Below, piece by piece: positions 8,047-16,600 of a stretch of 64,000 nt of DNA (its first letter is position 1; each line of letters begins with the position of its first letter). The notes beneath the pieces are model-generated. The model searched no databases. It saw only the letters and a program-made list of their open reading frames with translations, and was not told the DNA's origin. Position numbers and translations under genes: made by a program. The DNA comes from Bin5 sp034422415 (GTDB lineage: Bacteria; Chloroflexota; Anaerolineae; Caldilineales; Caldilineaceae): positions 1,922,001 through 1,986,000 of the forward strand of contig OZ241871.1 in assembly GCA_965202955.1 (NCBI GenBank). The letters are read 5' to 3'.

Positions 8047-9464
8047 CTGCCGTTGACAAAGGGCGCCAGGTGGCGGGTAAAGTGGGTGTTGAGTACCTCT
8101 GCGTAAGCCTCGTCATGGTCGGCGATCAGGCTGTGAATCTCCGTGCCGAAGCGATCCAGGTTGGAGCCGAAAGTCACGTGCAGAAGCTGGCGCGCGTCGA
8201 ACTGCTCAAGCAGGCCCGGCAGGTCGGCGTCGTTCAGGTCGGCGTTGGCGGGCACCTTGTCCGGCTCGCAGTCGAGGAAGTAGCTCTTGCGGTCGGTCTC
8301 GAAGCGTGCGCGCGAGTAGTCGAGGATGCGGCGGAAGAGGGCGGTGTCGCGGTCGGCGATCACGCGCAGCGCCTCCAGATAGCTGGTGCCGGCGGTCTTG
8401 ACGTGGACGCGGTCCTCGGCGTGCCGGGCGACCAGCGGGTAGATGCTGAACTTGTCGGAGCCGGTGTGAACGCTCAGCTTGTAGGCGTCGAAATGTTTGA
8501 GGATGGCCGCGTGCTTGACCAGCTCCTGCTCGAACGGCGCGGTGTCACCGATATAGTCGACGCCCTTCTGGAACTTGCCGACGAAGCGGGGCGCGAGGCT
8601 GACGACCGGCAGGTCGCGCCGCAGCAGTTCGTGCGCCATGAAGTAGTGCTCGTAGATCGACGTCGGCGTCTCGGTCTCGTCAACCGACATCTCCAGGTCG
8701 TAGGTGGCGCCCTGCATCTGCGCGTCGAGCGCGGCGGCGATGTCGAGCGTATGGACGATGGCGCGGCCGTACTTGGCCAGCGCGCGCAGCAGGCTCTCTT
8801 CGCTGAAGGTGAGCGTCAGGCCGGCCAGCTCGACCGGGGCGGCCAGGTAGTCGGCTTTCAAAGCGGCCAGGTCGGTATCGAGCCGTTCCCAGGGCAGCGA
8901 ACTGACCTTGGCGCGCAGCGTCTCCAGCAAGTCGGTCTCGGCGTCGTTGTCGACGTGGTCGCTGGGGTCGATCGTGTAGAAGGTGTAGCCGGCCGCGACG
9001 AAGGCGGGCAGGTCGCTGACCAGCTTGACGTGGTCGGCGTCGGCGCCCCAGGGCGCGCACCAGCCCATCTGCACAACGCCCCACATGGCGTCGTCCATGA
9101 CCTGCTGCGGCGTGCGCCCGATGCGGTCGTTCTCGCGTACCGACTGTTGGGCGAAGATCGGCGCGATCGCGCTGCCCTGGACCGAGCGGATGTGGCCGGG
9201 CGTGGCCGCGCCCAGCCGGTCGCCGAAGCCGAACGAGGTCTTCACGCCCAAGGGTACGGGGGTGAGCCATGGCAGCCGGCCGCGCAGCGCGTCCGCGTTT
9301 TCGGCGGTCAGGGGGCAGAGCAGCATCCCGTCCGCGGGCTCGCCGCGGAAGCCGGTCGCGTCACCGCGCACGCAGAGCATCTTCTGCCTGCCGGCGCGCG
9401 CCAGCGCGTAGGTCGTCCCATCCTGTTCGACCGTCGAGTCCGGGTACTGTTTCAGGGCTGTCAT
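8037..9464 (-). CDS. Tagaturonate/fructuronate epimerase-like protein (UxaE family)
   Basis: A 475-residue protein when started at the ATG at 9464. It carries the SFGFGDRLGAATPGH motif near residue 75 and a long conserved TIM-barrel-like body, including TFYTIDPSDHVDN and LSVHTGSDKFSIYP. This is characteristic of the UxaE family, which interconverts tagaturonate and fructuronate in hexuronate breakdown. I assign the family from these motifs; the true substrate may differ. The last codons are made of 7-bp repeat units. It fits the sugar-acid theme of the neighbourhood. Confidence 0.7.
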   Translation of the reverse strand: MTALKQYPDSTVEQDGTTYALARAGRQKMLCVRGDATGFRGEPADGMLLCPLTAENADALRGRLPWLTPVPLGVKTSFGFGDRLGAATPGHIRSVQGSAIAPIFAQQSVRENDRIGRTPQQVMDDAMWGVVQMGWCAPWGADADHVKLVSDLPAFVAAGYTFYTIDPSDHVDNDAETDLLETLRAKVSSLPWERLDTDLAALKADYLAAPVELAGLTLTFSEESLLRALAKYGRAIVHTLDIAAALDAQMQGATYDLEMSVDETETPTSIYEHYFMAHELLRRDLPVVSLAPRFVGKFQKGVDYIGDTAPFEQELVKHAAILKHFDAYKLSVHTGSDKFSIYPLVARHAEDRVHVKTAGTSYLEALRVIADRDTALFRRILDYSRARFETDRKSYFLDCEPDKVPANADLNDADLPGLLEQFDARQLLHVTFGSNLDRFGTEIHSLIADHDEAYAEVLNTHFTRHLAPFVNGSFS

Positions 9465-9513
9465 TGTTCGGTTTCCGGCGAAAAGGTCATCCAGTTTCCG
9501 TGAGGGATATGCA

Positions 9514-9771
9514 TCACGCCTCCCGGTCAGGCAAGACACGATCGGAACGTAGGTCCCGTTGCCAGGCAACTGGGCCGGCAATATTGGAAAATGTACCTCT
9601 TCGTGCAAGCTCTGCCAGGACCTCTGCCATCAATCGACCGCCATTGGACGGAGATACCGAATCCGTCTCCTCCAGGAACGTAATATAGACTTCCGTGTTA
9701 TCTGGTCTTTTGGGAGGCTGTTCGATCCATTCTATCTGATCGTCGTGAAGGACTGCCTTGTACGTGCGCAT
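9514..9771 (-). CDS. Small orphan antitoxin-like protein
   Basis: An 85-residue protein, MRTYKAVLHDDQIEWIEQPP at the N-terminus and a closing PVAWQRDLRSDRVLPDREA. This pattern (short beta-rich head, then an ..PvaWqre.R.dR.Lp.R tail) is seen in small proteins placed before VapC/PIN toxins. The internal ATG at 9771 is preferred because upstream codons fall in repeat DNA. No toxin gene follows; the epimerase start is 50 bp downstream. Assignment as an antitoxin is by resemblance only. Confidence 0.5.
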   Translation of the reverse strand: MRTYKAVLHDDQIEWIEQPPKRPDNTEVYITFLEETDSVSPSNGGRLMAEVLAELARRGTFSNIAGPVAWQRDLRSDRVLPDREA

Positions 9772-9802
9772 ACGCCCATACCTTTGCACTGCAGCAGATA
9801 GT

Positions 9803-9988
9803 CTACTGGCCACTGGCCGCCGGCCACTGACCACTGCCGCGCGGTATCCCTTGCCGCCTGGTGGCTAGAAGGCTAGAATACACGAGAAGCAAATTCTACG
9901 CTACTCACAGCGGATACGACAGCGCCGCGCAACTGTCTACTGGTAGCTGTCTACTGGCAACTGACCACCGGGCACTGACCACTGCAGC
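9803..9988. repeat. Degenerate 7-bp repeats (GGCCAGT class)
   Basis: Two clusters of actggcc/actgacc-type heptamers lie at about 9808-9840 and 9930-9988, interrupted by ctgcag. This is the reverse orientation of the GGCCAGT array at 18594-18717. The gap between the antitoxin-like gene and the LarA-like gene holds nothing else. Confidence 0.6.
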
Positions 9989-10004
9989 CAAACGGGTACC
10001 GAAG

Positions 10005-11270
10005 ATGCAGATCCATCTCCAATACGGCCGCGACGGGCTGAAAGCCGAGTTGCCGACCGAAAACGCCACCATCATTCGCCCACGCTTTGTTGAAGGGCTG
10101 CCGGACGAGCGGGCCGCGTTCCAGGAGTCGGTGCGTTCGCCAAAGGAGGCGCGGCCGCTGGCCGAAACGGTGCGCACGCACGAAAGCGTTGCGATCGTCA
10201 TCGCCGACGGCACCCGCCCCCTGCCCTCCGACCGCCTCCTGCCGTGGATCCTGGCCGAGCTGGCGCATGTGCCGGAGGAGAACATCACCGTCATCGTGGG
10301 CACGGGCACGCACCGCGGCAATACGGCGGAGGAGCTGGCAGGGATCGTTGGGCCGGAGGTCTACCGGCGGCAGTGCGTGATCAACCACAACGCCTACGAT
10401 GAAGATACGCTGGCGGTGGCGCGGCCGGGGCGGGACGGGCGCGGCCCGCTGATGATGAACCGCGAATACGTGGAGGCGGACCGGCGCATCCTCGTCGGTT
10501 TTATCGAGCCGCACTTCATGGCCGGCTTTTCAGGGGGCTACAAGGCGGTCTTCCCCGGTGTGGCCGACCTGGCCTCGATCCTGTACTATCACCGCGCCGA
10601 GATGATCGGCCATCCGCAGAGCAAGTGGGGCGTGCTGGCGGGCAACCCGACGCAGGAGCAGATCCGGGCGAACGGGTCGGCGCTGCCGGTCGACTTTCTG
10701 GTGAACGTCACGCTCAACCACGAGCGGCAGATCACGCGCTTTTTCTGCGGCGACGTCATCGCGGCGCACGAGGAGGGCTGCCGCTACGTGAAGGAGACGG
10801 CGATGGCCCCGGTCGAGCGGCGCTTCCCGCTGGTGATTACCACCAATAGCGGCTTCCCGCTCGATCAGAACCTCTATCAGTCGGTGAAGGGGATGTGCGC
10901 GGCCGCGGAGATCATCGAGGAGGACGGCGAGATGGTCGTGGCGGCGCGCTGCAACGACGGCTTCCCGGCGCACGGCAACTTCACCAAGCTGCTCTACGAG
11001 CACAGCTCGCCGCAGGCGATGCTGGACACGATCTTCCGGCCCGATTTCCACATGCTGGACCAGTGGCAGGTGCAGAAGTTCGCCGAGGTCGCGTTGCGGG
11101 CGCAGGTGGCGATCTACAGCGAGCTGGAGCCGGATGCGGTCGCGCGCGCCGGCCTGACGCCGGTCGCCGACCTGAACGGGCATATCGGCGACGCTGTCGC
11201 GCGGCTGGGGTCCGACGCGCCGGTCGCGGTCCTGCCGGAAGGGCCGATGACGATCCCGTACCTGGTGTAG
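10005..11270 (+). CDS. LarA-like nickel-dependent lactate racemase family protein
   Basis: A 421-residue member of the LarA (DUF2088) family, racemases or epimerases of 2-hydroxy acids that use the nickel-pincer cofactor NPN. Visible family features are DGTRP (residues 68-72), VGTGTHR with His103, EPHFMAGFSGGYKAVFPG with His170 and the candidate cofactor-binding Lys180, and IGHPQS with His203. The ATG at 10005 begins MQIHLQYG, the family start; the longer ORF is repeat-derived. No larB/larC/larE cofactor genes are in the window, so cofactor synthesis must come from elsewhere. Substrate unknown. Confidence 0.85.
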   Translation: MQIHLQYGRDGLKAELPTENATIIRPRFVEGLPDERAAFQESVRSPKEARPLAETVRTHESVAIVIADGTRPLPSDRLLPWILAELAHVPEENITVIVGTGTHRGNTAEELAGIVGPEVYRRQCVINHNAYDEDTLAVARPGRDGRGPLMMNREYVEADRRILVGFIEPHFMAGFSGGYKAVFPGVADLASILYYHRAEMIGHPQSKWGVLAGNPTQEQIRANGSALPVDFLVNVTLNHERQITRFFCGDVIAAHEEGCRYVKETAMAPVERRFPLVITTNSGFPLDQNLYQSVKGMCAAAEIIEEDGEMVVAARCNDGFPAHGNFTKLLYEHSSPQAMLDTIFRPDFHMLDQWQVQKFAEVALRAQVAIYSELEPDAVARAGLTPVADLNGHIGDAVARLGSDAPVAVLPEGPMTIPYLV

Positions 11271-11271
11271 G

Positions 11272-12324
11272 TCAGTCCACCAGCTCCTCGTTCAGGCGCA
11301 GCCCGAAGCCGGGCGCGTCGGTAGGCGTCAGATAGCCGTTCTGCGGCTGCGGGGCGTCGAGCCAGAGCTGTTCATGCTGCCTGTGCCGGTTGCCCAGCAC
11401 CAGCTCTCCTAACTTTTCACATTCCGTCCCCGCGATGACGTGCAGCCCCCACGGCTCGCCGCCGCGATGCAGGACCACGGTCGCGCCGGCCGCCTGCGCC
11501 AGTGCGACGATGCGCCGCGTCGCGGTGACACCCCCGCACCAGGTCACGTCCGGCTGCCAGATATCGAGCGCGCCGGCCGCGGCGATGGCGGCGAAGCGGT
11601 GGTGGGTGAAGTCGTGCTCGCCGCCGGCCAGCTGGACTGGCTTGATCTGCGGCCGCAGCTGGGCCAGCCCGTCGAGGTCGTCCGGTGTCAACGTGTCCTC
11701 GAACCAGTAGATGTCGTAGGGCGCAAGGGTTTGCGCCATCTTCAGGGTTGCGGCGGCATCCCAGGCCATGTAGCAGTCGAACATCAGCAGCGCGCCGGCG
11801 CCCAGGCAGCGCCGTGATTCCTCCGCCATGGCCGCGGCCCGCTCATAATCGCCCGCTTGCTCTGGACGGCCGCTGGAGGCCTTGTGCGCGCTGAAGCCCT
11901 GCTCGGCAAACCATTCCGGGTCGTCGCCTGATGCGTAAGCGCGGATGCGCGGCGCGCCGGAGCCGCCCAGCAGCGCGTAGACCGGCAGCCGCTCGGCGCG
12001 GCCCAGCAGGTCCCACAGCGCCAGGTCGATGCCGCTCAGCGCCATGATCGCGATCCCGCCGCGCCCGTAGGGGATGGAGGCGGTGTAGAGCTTGTCCCAC
12101 AGGCGCTCGATGTCGGCGACGCTGTCGCAGCGCTCGGCCAGCAGCAGCTCGCGCAGATGGCGGTTGACGACCTCGACGCCGGCCACACCGCCGCCGCCAT
12201 AGCCGTAGCCTGTAATGCCGGCGTCGGTCTCGACGCGCACGACGATCTGCCACAGGTAGGGCCGCCAGCCGCCGAGAGGCTGGCGGTAGCTGGGGTAGAC
12301 GGCGCGGATGTCGGTGATCTTCAT
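11272..12324 (-). CDS. Enolase-superfamily sugar-acid dehydratase (mandelate racemase/muconate lactonizing type)
   Basis: A 350-residue enolase-superfamily protein with an N-terminal capping domain and a C-terminal barrel. The metal ligands are Asp183 (LMFDCYMAWD), Glu209 (YWFEDTLTPDD) and Glu236 (AGGEHD). His286 in VVLHRGGEPWG is a candidate catalytic base, and DVTWCGG is reminiscent of L-rhamnonate dehydratases. It is convergent with the LarA-like gene, whose stop lies 2 bp away. Acid-sugar dehydratase is the best guess; racemase activity cannot be excluded. Confidence 0.82.
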   Translation of the reverse strand: MKITDIRAVYPSYRQPLGGWRPYLWQIVVRVETDAGITGYGYGGGGVAGVEVVNRHLRELLLAERCDSVADIERLWDKLYTASIPYGRGGIAIMALSGIDLALWDLLGRAERLPVYALLGGSGAPRIRAYASGDDPEWFAEQGFSAHKASSGRPEQAGDYERAAAMAEESRRCLGAGALLMFDCYMAWDAAATLKMAQTLAPYDIYWFEDTLTPDDLDGLAQLRPQIKPVQLAGGEHDFTHHRFAAIAAAGALDIWQPDVTWCGGVTATRRIVALAQAAGATVVLHRGGEPWGLHVIAGTECEKLGELVLGNRHRQHEQLWLDAPQPQNGYLTPTDAPGFGLRLNEELVD

Positions 12325-12353
12325 GGGGCATCCGTGCAAGAGAGGCTTAGAGC

Positions 12354-12383
12354 TTGTTTATCACGCGGCAATATGGTTATACT
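12354..12383 (+). promoter_or_regulatory. Predicted sigma-70 promoter for the TIGR04255 operon
   Basis: TTGTTT (12354-12359) and TATACT (12378-12383) are separated by 18 bp, about 75 bp before the first gene of the operon. It is reasonable but not perfect against the consensus. Confidence 0.45.
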
Positions 12384-12457
12384 ACCACGGTCGCTGCCGG
12401 ACGTATGCATGTTTCGTCATATAGTGTTGCAGCTAATGAACAGAAGCGAGCTTGCAG

Positions 12458-13237
12458 ATGTCCATCGTGTTCAGAAATCCTCCTGTCAACGAAGTTGTTG
12501 TGTCCACATACTTCAGCCCCCAGCTATCTGACTTTCGCGGGGAACATGTCGGTCTCTTTTGGGAAAGAATAAGAGAAGATTTTCCTGTCGTTCGTCAGCA
12601 ACCTCCCGTAGGTATAGCGCTGGAAACAATCGCGGATGAAGTCTTCCCTATGCCCAGGTATTGGTTCATAGCAGACGATGATGTCAATCTCATTCAGATT
12701 CAGAAGAATGCCTTTATGTTCAACTGGCGTCGTAGAGATGACTCATACCCGCGCTTCCATGGGGACATCAAGCCTACTTTCGACAGATATTATGGCCTTT
12801 TCAGCGAATTCATTCGAAACGATATTCAAATGGAGGAACCCGTTATTGACCTCTGCGAGTTGACCTATATCAACGCTGTAGAACGCTGTGAGTTTTGGGG
12901 CGGGCCGCAAGACACTATGAAAATCATCCCTTCATTTTCGATTCTCGCCCCCGGTATTGGGGTTCTTGGATCTCCTGAATTCGACTGCAATTACGGTTAC
13001 AGAATAGAAGATGATTTGCAACTTAGTATCAGGATACGAAGCGGGGTTATATCTCAGCAAGCGGACGCGCCCGTGCTGATTCTTGAAATCGGGGCGCGCG
13101 GCCGCCTTGGGCAAGCTGCAAAATCAGAGGCTGATGATTGGTTCGAACGCGCACATGATTCAGTCGTCAACTGCTTTGTGTCTGTGACAAGTCAAGAAAT
13201 TCAGAAAGAGCATTGGGGATTAGTGGAGAACCTATAA
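12458..13237 (+). CDS. TIGR04255-family protein
   Basis: A 259-residue protein opening MSIVFRNPPVNEVVVSTYF, with WERIREDFPVVRQQPP further on. This is the hallmark of the TIGR04255 family, whose role is unknown. The start at 12458 has a purine-rich GAAGCGAG upstream. The next gene starts on its stop codon (TAATG at 13235-13239). These proteins are commonly found in small accessory operons, so a mobile or defence-type context is plausible but unproven. Confidence 0.8.
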   Translation: MSIVFRNPPVNEVVVSTYFSPQLSDFRGEHVGLFWERIREDFPVVRQQPPVGIALETIADEVFPMPRYWFIADDDVNLIQIQKNAFMFNWRRRDDSYPRFHGDIKPTFDRYYGLFSEFIRNDIQMEEPVIDLCELTYINAVERCEFWGGPQDTMKIIPSFSILAPGIGVLGSPEFDCNYGYRIEDDLQLSIRIRSGVISQQADAPVLILEIGARGRLGQAAKSEADDWFERAHDSVVNCFVSVTSQEIQKEHWGLVENL

Positions 13238-13899
13238 TGACAGCGGTTGAATCCACTGCATCTGTCCAGGATTTTCGGTCACCTGCAAATTGGCTGACAC
13301 GCGACCCTACCTCCGTCTTTGACCCGGACAGAGAGGAATTGGTTCCACAGAATTCTAGTCTTGTTGATACTTACTTTGGGGGCTATTACGCATCTGCAGC
13401 TTCCCCAAGGCGTATCGACAATCTCCCTTTCGAGTTTCCGACCCCGCCCGTAGATCCTTCGTCCGCTCTCGACTTGAGTAGCGAGTTTGATGCGTATTCC
13501 CAGTTTATGGATGATCTTGAACAGGAAAAGAGTATTGCGCGAAAGATCTACCAAGCCTATCGGCTTCGTATCAATGGATTGCGCAGTGCTGGGGCGCTTG
13601 AAGGTGTTGAATTGAACGAACGTTCCGAAGAAGATTTCTGGTCATTCATCAGATCGTCGCACTTTTCTCGCCGCGCAGGGCTGGCGCTCATGGACAATGG
13701 AAACATTCGCGCTGTGTGGAAGGGAGAAGACGAAAGTCACCTCGGTCTTCATTTTCTCGGAGACCGGCAAATGCAGTATGTGATTTTCAAACGGCGCTCA
13801 GGCAGCAGCCGAATCTCACGCACTGCCGGGATTGACACGGTTGAAGGGATCAAGAAGCAAATTGGAGCGTTCGACCTCATGTCGCTGGTGAACGCATGA
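13237..13899 (+). CDS. Hypothetical protein, second gene of the TIGR04255 operon
   Basis: A 220-residue protein without a recognised domain. The start at 13237 overlaps the previous stop (TAATG), and its own stop overlaps the next start (ATGA at 13896-13899), so the three genes should be co-translated. The middle contains a charged helical stretch (DDLEQEKSIARKIYQAYRLR). The C-terminal half has an antiparallel-strand look (IRAVWKGEDESHLGLHFLG, then MQYVIFKRR). Confidence 0.6.
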   Translation: MTAVESTASVQDFRSPANWLTRDPTSVFDPDREELVPQNSSLVDTYFGGYYASAASPRRIDNLPFEFPTPPVDPSSALDLSSEFDAYSQFMDDLEQEKSIARKIYQAYRLRINGLRSAGALEGVELNERSEEDFWSFIRSSHFSRRAGLALMDNGNIRAVWKGEDESHLGLHFLGDRQMQYVIFKRRSGSSRISRTAGIDTVEGIKKQIGAFDLMSLVNA

Positions 13900-14480
13900 T
13901 TGATAACGATCTTCCTGACAGCGATCACGTTGTGCGGTACGCCAGATTCATAGATATTCTTGACGATGGGACGTTGAACTGTTCCGCTTTCCAGCTGCGG
14001 AAGGCCGAGGAGGGATTATCGGTGAACTGGTTGGAGTACTTCGAGAATCAAACAAAGTCGCAGCAACTTGATGAGATCAGGCCGTTAATCAGGCTGACGA
14101 TGAAAAGGAGCGGTCGGCTTGCTGAGTTAAATGTTGGGGCAACGAAGGAGCAAGTCAGTCAGATGCTTAATGACTTGCGGTTCATGCACATGCCCCTGGC
14201 TGCGGACGAAAACTATGCAGCCGATCCATTTATCAGTTACAAAAAACAGAGGCCCCAGCCCGGCGAATGGGGCAGGCCGATCCCGCCGGTTCATGCCAGC
14301 ATCAGGCGTTATCCTTTGGGTTCCGGTATAGGGTCGCCAAACTCGCGCGCGGTGTCGATCCAGAGCGCCATTGCTTCGTTGATATTTCGGAGCGCAGCTT
14401 CCTGTGTATCGCCGTGGGCCATGCACCCGGGAAGCTCCGGCGCCTCGGCGACGAACGTGTCGTCAGCATTGCTCCAGTAG
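13896..14480 (+). CDS. Third gene of the TIGR04255 operon, 3' end apparently replaced
   Basis: Residues 1 to about 110 (DDGTLNCSAFQLRKAEEGLSV, NWLEYFENQTKSQQLDEIR) look like a genuine small protein of unknown function. From about residue 112 (position 14230 on) the sequence becomes basic and low-complexity. It then runs antisense through the minus-strand hicB gene. I infer that the natural C-terminus was lost when the hicAB block arrived, and that the reading frame stays open by chance. Confidence 0.5.
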   Translation: MIDNDLPDSDHVVRYARFIDILDDGTLNCSAFQLRKAEEGLSVNWLEYFENQTKSQQLDEIRPLIRLTMKRSGRLAELNVGATKEQVSQMLNDLRFMHMPLAADENYAADPFISYKKQRPQPGEWGRPIPPVHASIRRYPLGSGIGSPNSRAVSIQSAIASLIFRSAASCVSPWAMHPGSSGASATNVSSALLQ

Positions 14481-14503
14481 ATTATGACCTCGTATTTGTA
14501 CAT
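14309..14503 (-). CDS. hicB: HicB-family antitoxin
   Basis: A 64-residue partial-RNase-H-fold HicB antitoxin. It has the family pattern YEVIIYWSNADDTFVAEAPE, then LPGCMAHGDTQEAALRNINEA. The ATG at 14503 overlaps the hicA stop as TGATG. There is no C-terminal DNA-binding domain, so this is the short HicB form. It would neutralise HicA by covering its catalytic histidine. Confidence 0.88.
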   Translation of the reverse strand: MYKYEVIIYWSNADDTFVAEAPELPGCMAHGDTQEAALRNINEAMALWIDTAREFGDPIPEPKG

Positions 14504-14754
14504 CACTCTTCCTCCAGCCTGTACTTCAGGATGACCTGACGGACCTGTCTGACCTGGTAGGGCTTGGCGTGACTGCCGTCGCGTTGCAGATTCCGTCTTT
14601 CGGTCACTCCTCCCTTGCTGAAGATATGATGGCTTCCCCTTACCCGCTCGATGAACCCCAATCTCAATAGCAGGGCGCGCAAATCGTTAAATCGTATATT
14701 CGCATCCGAGCGGCCTTCGAGAATTCGTTGGCGAAGTTGCGTGCGTCTGCCCAA
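14503..14754 (-). CDS. hicA: HicA-family mRNA interferase toxin
   Basis: An 83-residue double-stranded-RNA-binding-fold toxin. The core FNDLRALLLRLGFIERVRGSHHIF contains the catalytic-His region (GSHHIF), and the end VRQVRQVILKYRL is typical of HicA. No in-frame ATG lies close to the conserved region. The start given is a TTG at 14754; the long upstream part of the ORF does not look coding. hicA precedes hicB, with overlap. Confidence 0.78.
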   Translation of the reverse strand: MGRRTQLRQRILEGRSDANIRFNDLRALLLRLGFIERVRGSHHIFSKGGVTERRNLQRDGSHAKPYQVRQVRQVILKYRLEEE

Positions 14755-14913
14755 TATCCTGTACTTCGCACCGTATCGGTCTTGTCGATACAGTAGGCAA
14801 AGAAGCGGCCCTTGTCGGACTTGTTCAGAATGGTTGGCCCGAACGGTCAGACGATTGCTCAGAGAAGGACCTGCTTTTGGGGCCAAGCTCATACACCCGC
14901 AAGCGAGAATGGA

Positions 14914-14942
14914 TTGACAGGCGTTGGCATATTTGCTAACAT
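14914..14942 (+). promoter_or_regulatory. Strong predicted promoter for the Doc-type module
   Basis: TTGACA (14914-14919), a 17-bp spacer and TAACAT (14937-14942) lie about 110 bp upstream of the antitoxin start. The -35 box is a consensus match. Confidence 0.65.
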
Positions 14943-15049
14943 CAAGTTTACATTACGTGGCGGGGAAAAAGGGGAAAACCTATCCGCAAAATGAAACACG
15001 AGGCAATCGCAGATCACCCTATCTCGCCAAAGTGAAAGGATGCAAGACG

Positions 15050-15259
15050 ATGACCACCTCCCCGTCGTCGAACAAGCAAAGCCGCTTACGCTCTCAAGGC
15101 AGGGACAACGGCGCAGATCCTATTCCAGAGCATGAGGCTGTCCAAGATAACCCGGATAAGGAAGTCGATCCATCTTCCGACCACCATGAAGAGTTCATGG
15201 CTCAGGTCCGGGAGAGTTTCGAGCGTAACGACAAACTCTATGAATTGCTGGCTGAATGA
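15050..15259 (+). CDS. Putative antitoxin of the Doc-type pair
   Basis: A 69-residue acidic protein (MTTSPSSNKQSRLRSQGRDN start; end ESFERNDKLYELLAE) with AAGGA upstream. Its stop overlaps the start of the Fic/Doc toxin gene (ATGA at 15256-15259). It lacks an obvious Phd domain. Position, size and overlap make it the likely antitoxin. The helical C-terminus would be the toxin-binding part. Confidence 0.6.
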   Translation: MTTSPSSNKQSRLRSQGRDNGADPIPEHEAVQDNPDKEVDPSSDHHEEFMAQVRESFERNDKLYELLAE

Positions 15260-15642
15260 GTCGTGTCTACCCAACTGTCAAGGATGCCGTGGCGGCACAT
15301 GATGCCCTCATTGAAAAATATGGGGGTTCTTTTGGCATGCTTGACGAGGGCGCTCTAGAGGCAGCAATCAACCGTCCTCAAACCGGATACTACAATAGCA
15401 TCATCGAAGAGGCGGCGGCTCTTATGGAGAGTCTGACAATGAACCATCCATTCATAGACGGCAATAAGAGGACCGCCTTTGCTGTCTGTGATGGCTTCTT
15501 GAGAATCAATGGCTATTACATTGACTGCGATAGCATTGAAGCATATACAAGCATCATGGGTATGCTTGAATCAGGCTCTTTCTCTTTTGAAAATTTGTGC
15601 GATTGGCTAGGGAAAATAGTCAAGCCAAAACCCCGCGCATAA
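15256..15642 (+). CDS. doc: Fic/Doc-family toxin
   Basis: A 128-residue Doc-type protein with the motif HPFIDGNKRTA (residues about 71-81), matching the Fic/Doc HxFx(D/N)GNxR active-site loop in its Doc variant. Doc phosphorylates elongation factor EF-Tu in the P1 system. The start overlaps the antitoxin stop. After the gene an inverted repeat (cgcccgc/gcgggcg at 15683-15706) could form a hairpin, but no T-run follows it. Confidence 0.88.
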   Translation: MSRVYPTVKDAVAAHDALIEKYGGSFGMLDEGALEAAINRPQTGYYNSIIEEAAALMESLTMNHPFIDGNKRTAFAVCDGFLRINGYYIDCDSIEAYTSIMGMLESGSFSFENLCDWLGKIVKPKPRA

Positions 15643-15806
15643 GACAACCCCGCCCCTATCTTACAACCCCGCACGTGCAAAACGCCCGCATGACAAGTGG
15701 CGGGCGACATTTGACTCGCCCCTATGAACTGAGGTTTCTTGCTTAAAGCTTTTCGGGCCTGCAGCAACGGGCCGAGGGCAATTCCTGCCGCCCTACTGTC
15801 CACCTC

Positions 15807-16550
15807 CTACCCCTTCGGCCTGCGGTCCTTCCCAAACGGAAAGGTGCCGTCGTAACCGCGCGGGGTCGAGACGTGCCAGATGCCCTCGTACATCGGCGTG
15901 ACCTGGTAGTGGCAGACGACGTTGCTGCGCTCGATCTGCTCCTGGTGCTTGGCGCCCTGGTGCGGGATGTGGTTGATGAAGACGATGCAGTCGCCGGCCT
16001 TGGGGTAGAGGATGACGTGCTCCTGCGCCTCGCACCAGGCCTCGAACTTGGGCCGGTCCATCGGGTCGAGGTGGGGCGGCTCGATCTTGTGCCCGTTCTT
16101 GATGAACTTGAGGTGCGCGAGGTCGGGGCCGTTGTCCTGGAAGTAGAAGGTCGTGTTGATGCCGACCGGCTGCACCGCGTAGCGGGCGCGGCCGAGCTCG
16201 CGCTTCTCCTGCCAGTAGCCGTAGAAGTCGAGATGCCACTCCTGCAGGTAGGGGCCGGGATTGATGTGGGCGCGGAAGCTGCGCAGCTGGCACTGGCGCC
16301 CCATCATGCCTTCGAGGATGGGCCGGATGCTGGGATGGCCGACCAGGGGCGCGTAGGTCTCCGGCTCGCGGTCGAGCAGGGTGTCGAACCACATGTTGCC
16401 GACCGCGTTGAGGCCCTCTTCCCAGCCCATGGCGCGGGCGTGGTTGATGCGTTGGCGCACGTGCTCGGTCTCCTCCGGCGTGAGCGCGTTTTCGACGAGG
16501 ATGAAGCCGTCCTCTTCGAGCCGGTCCAGTTTGGCTTCGAGGTTGTCCAT
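15807..16550 (-). CDS. Phytanoyl-CoA dioxygenase (PhyH)-family protein
   Basis: A 247-residue Fe(II)/2-oxoglutarate dioxygenase of the PhyH family. The iron ligands are the HLD triad in EWHLDFYG (near residue 111) and a distal histidine in HIPHQGAKH. The ATG at 16550 has AAGGAG upstream. Such enzymes hydroxylate small organic substrates in the cytoplasm. In many environmental bacteria they sit beside sugar ABC transporters, as here, though the transporter is now decayed. Confidence 0.87.
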   Translation of the reverse strand: MDNLEAKLDRLEEDGFILVENALTPEETEHVRQRINHARAMGWEEGLNAVGNMWFDTLLDREPETYAPLVGHPSIRPILEGMMGRQCQLRSFRAHINPGPYLQEWHLDFYGYWQEKRELGRARYAVQPVGINTTFYFQDNGPDLAHLKFIKNGHKIEPPHLDPMDRPKFEAWCEAQEHVILYPKAGDCIVFINHIPHQGAKHQEQIERSNVVCHYQVTPMYEGIWHVSTPRGYDGTFPFGKDRRPKG

Positions 16551-16600
16551 TCTGTGTCTCCTTGCGGGGCGGGGGCGGAGCGGGTACCCGCGTTCCCGGG

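Noticed and set aside
8001..9503. A 500-codon plus-strand frame opposite the epimerase
   Set aside because: Shadow frame; the minus strand has the family motifs and a sensible start and end.
15683..15706. Terminator after the doc gene
   Set aside because: A 7-bp stem is present but no T-run follows, so rho-independent termination is not supported.
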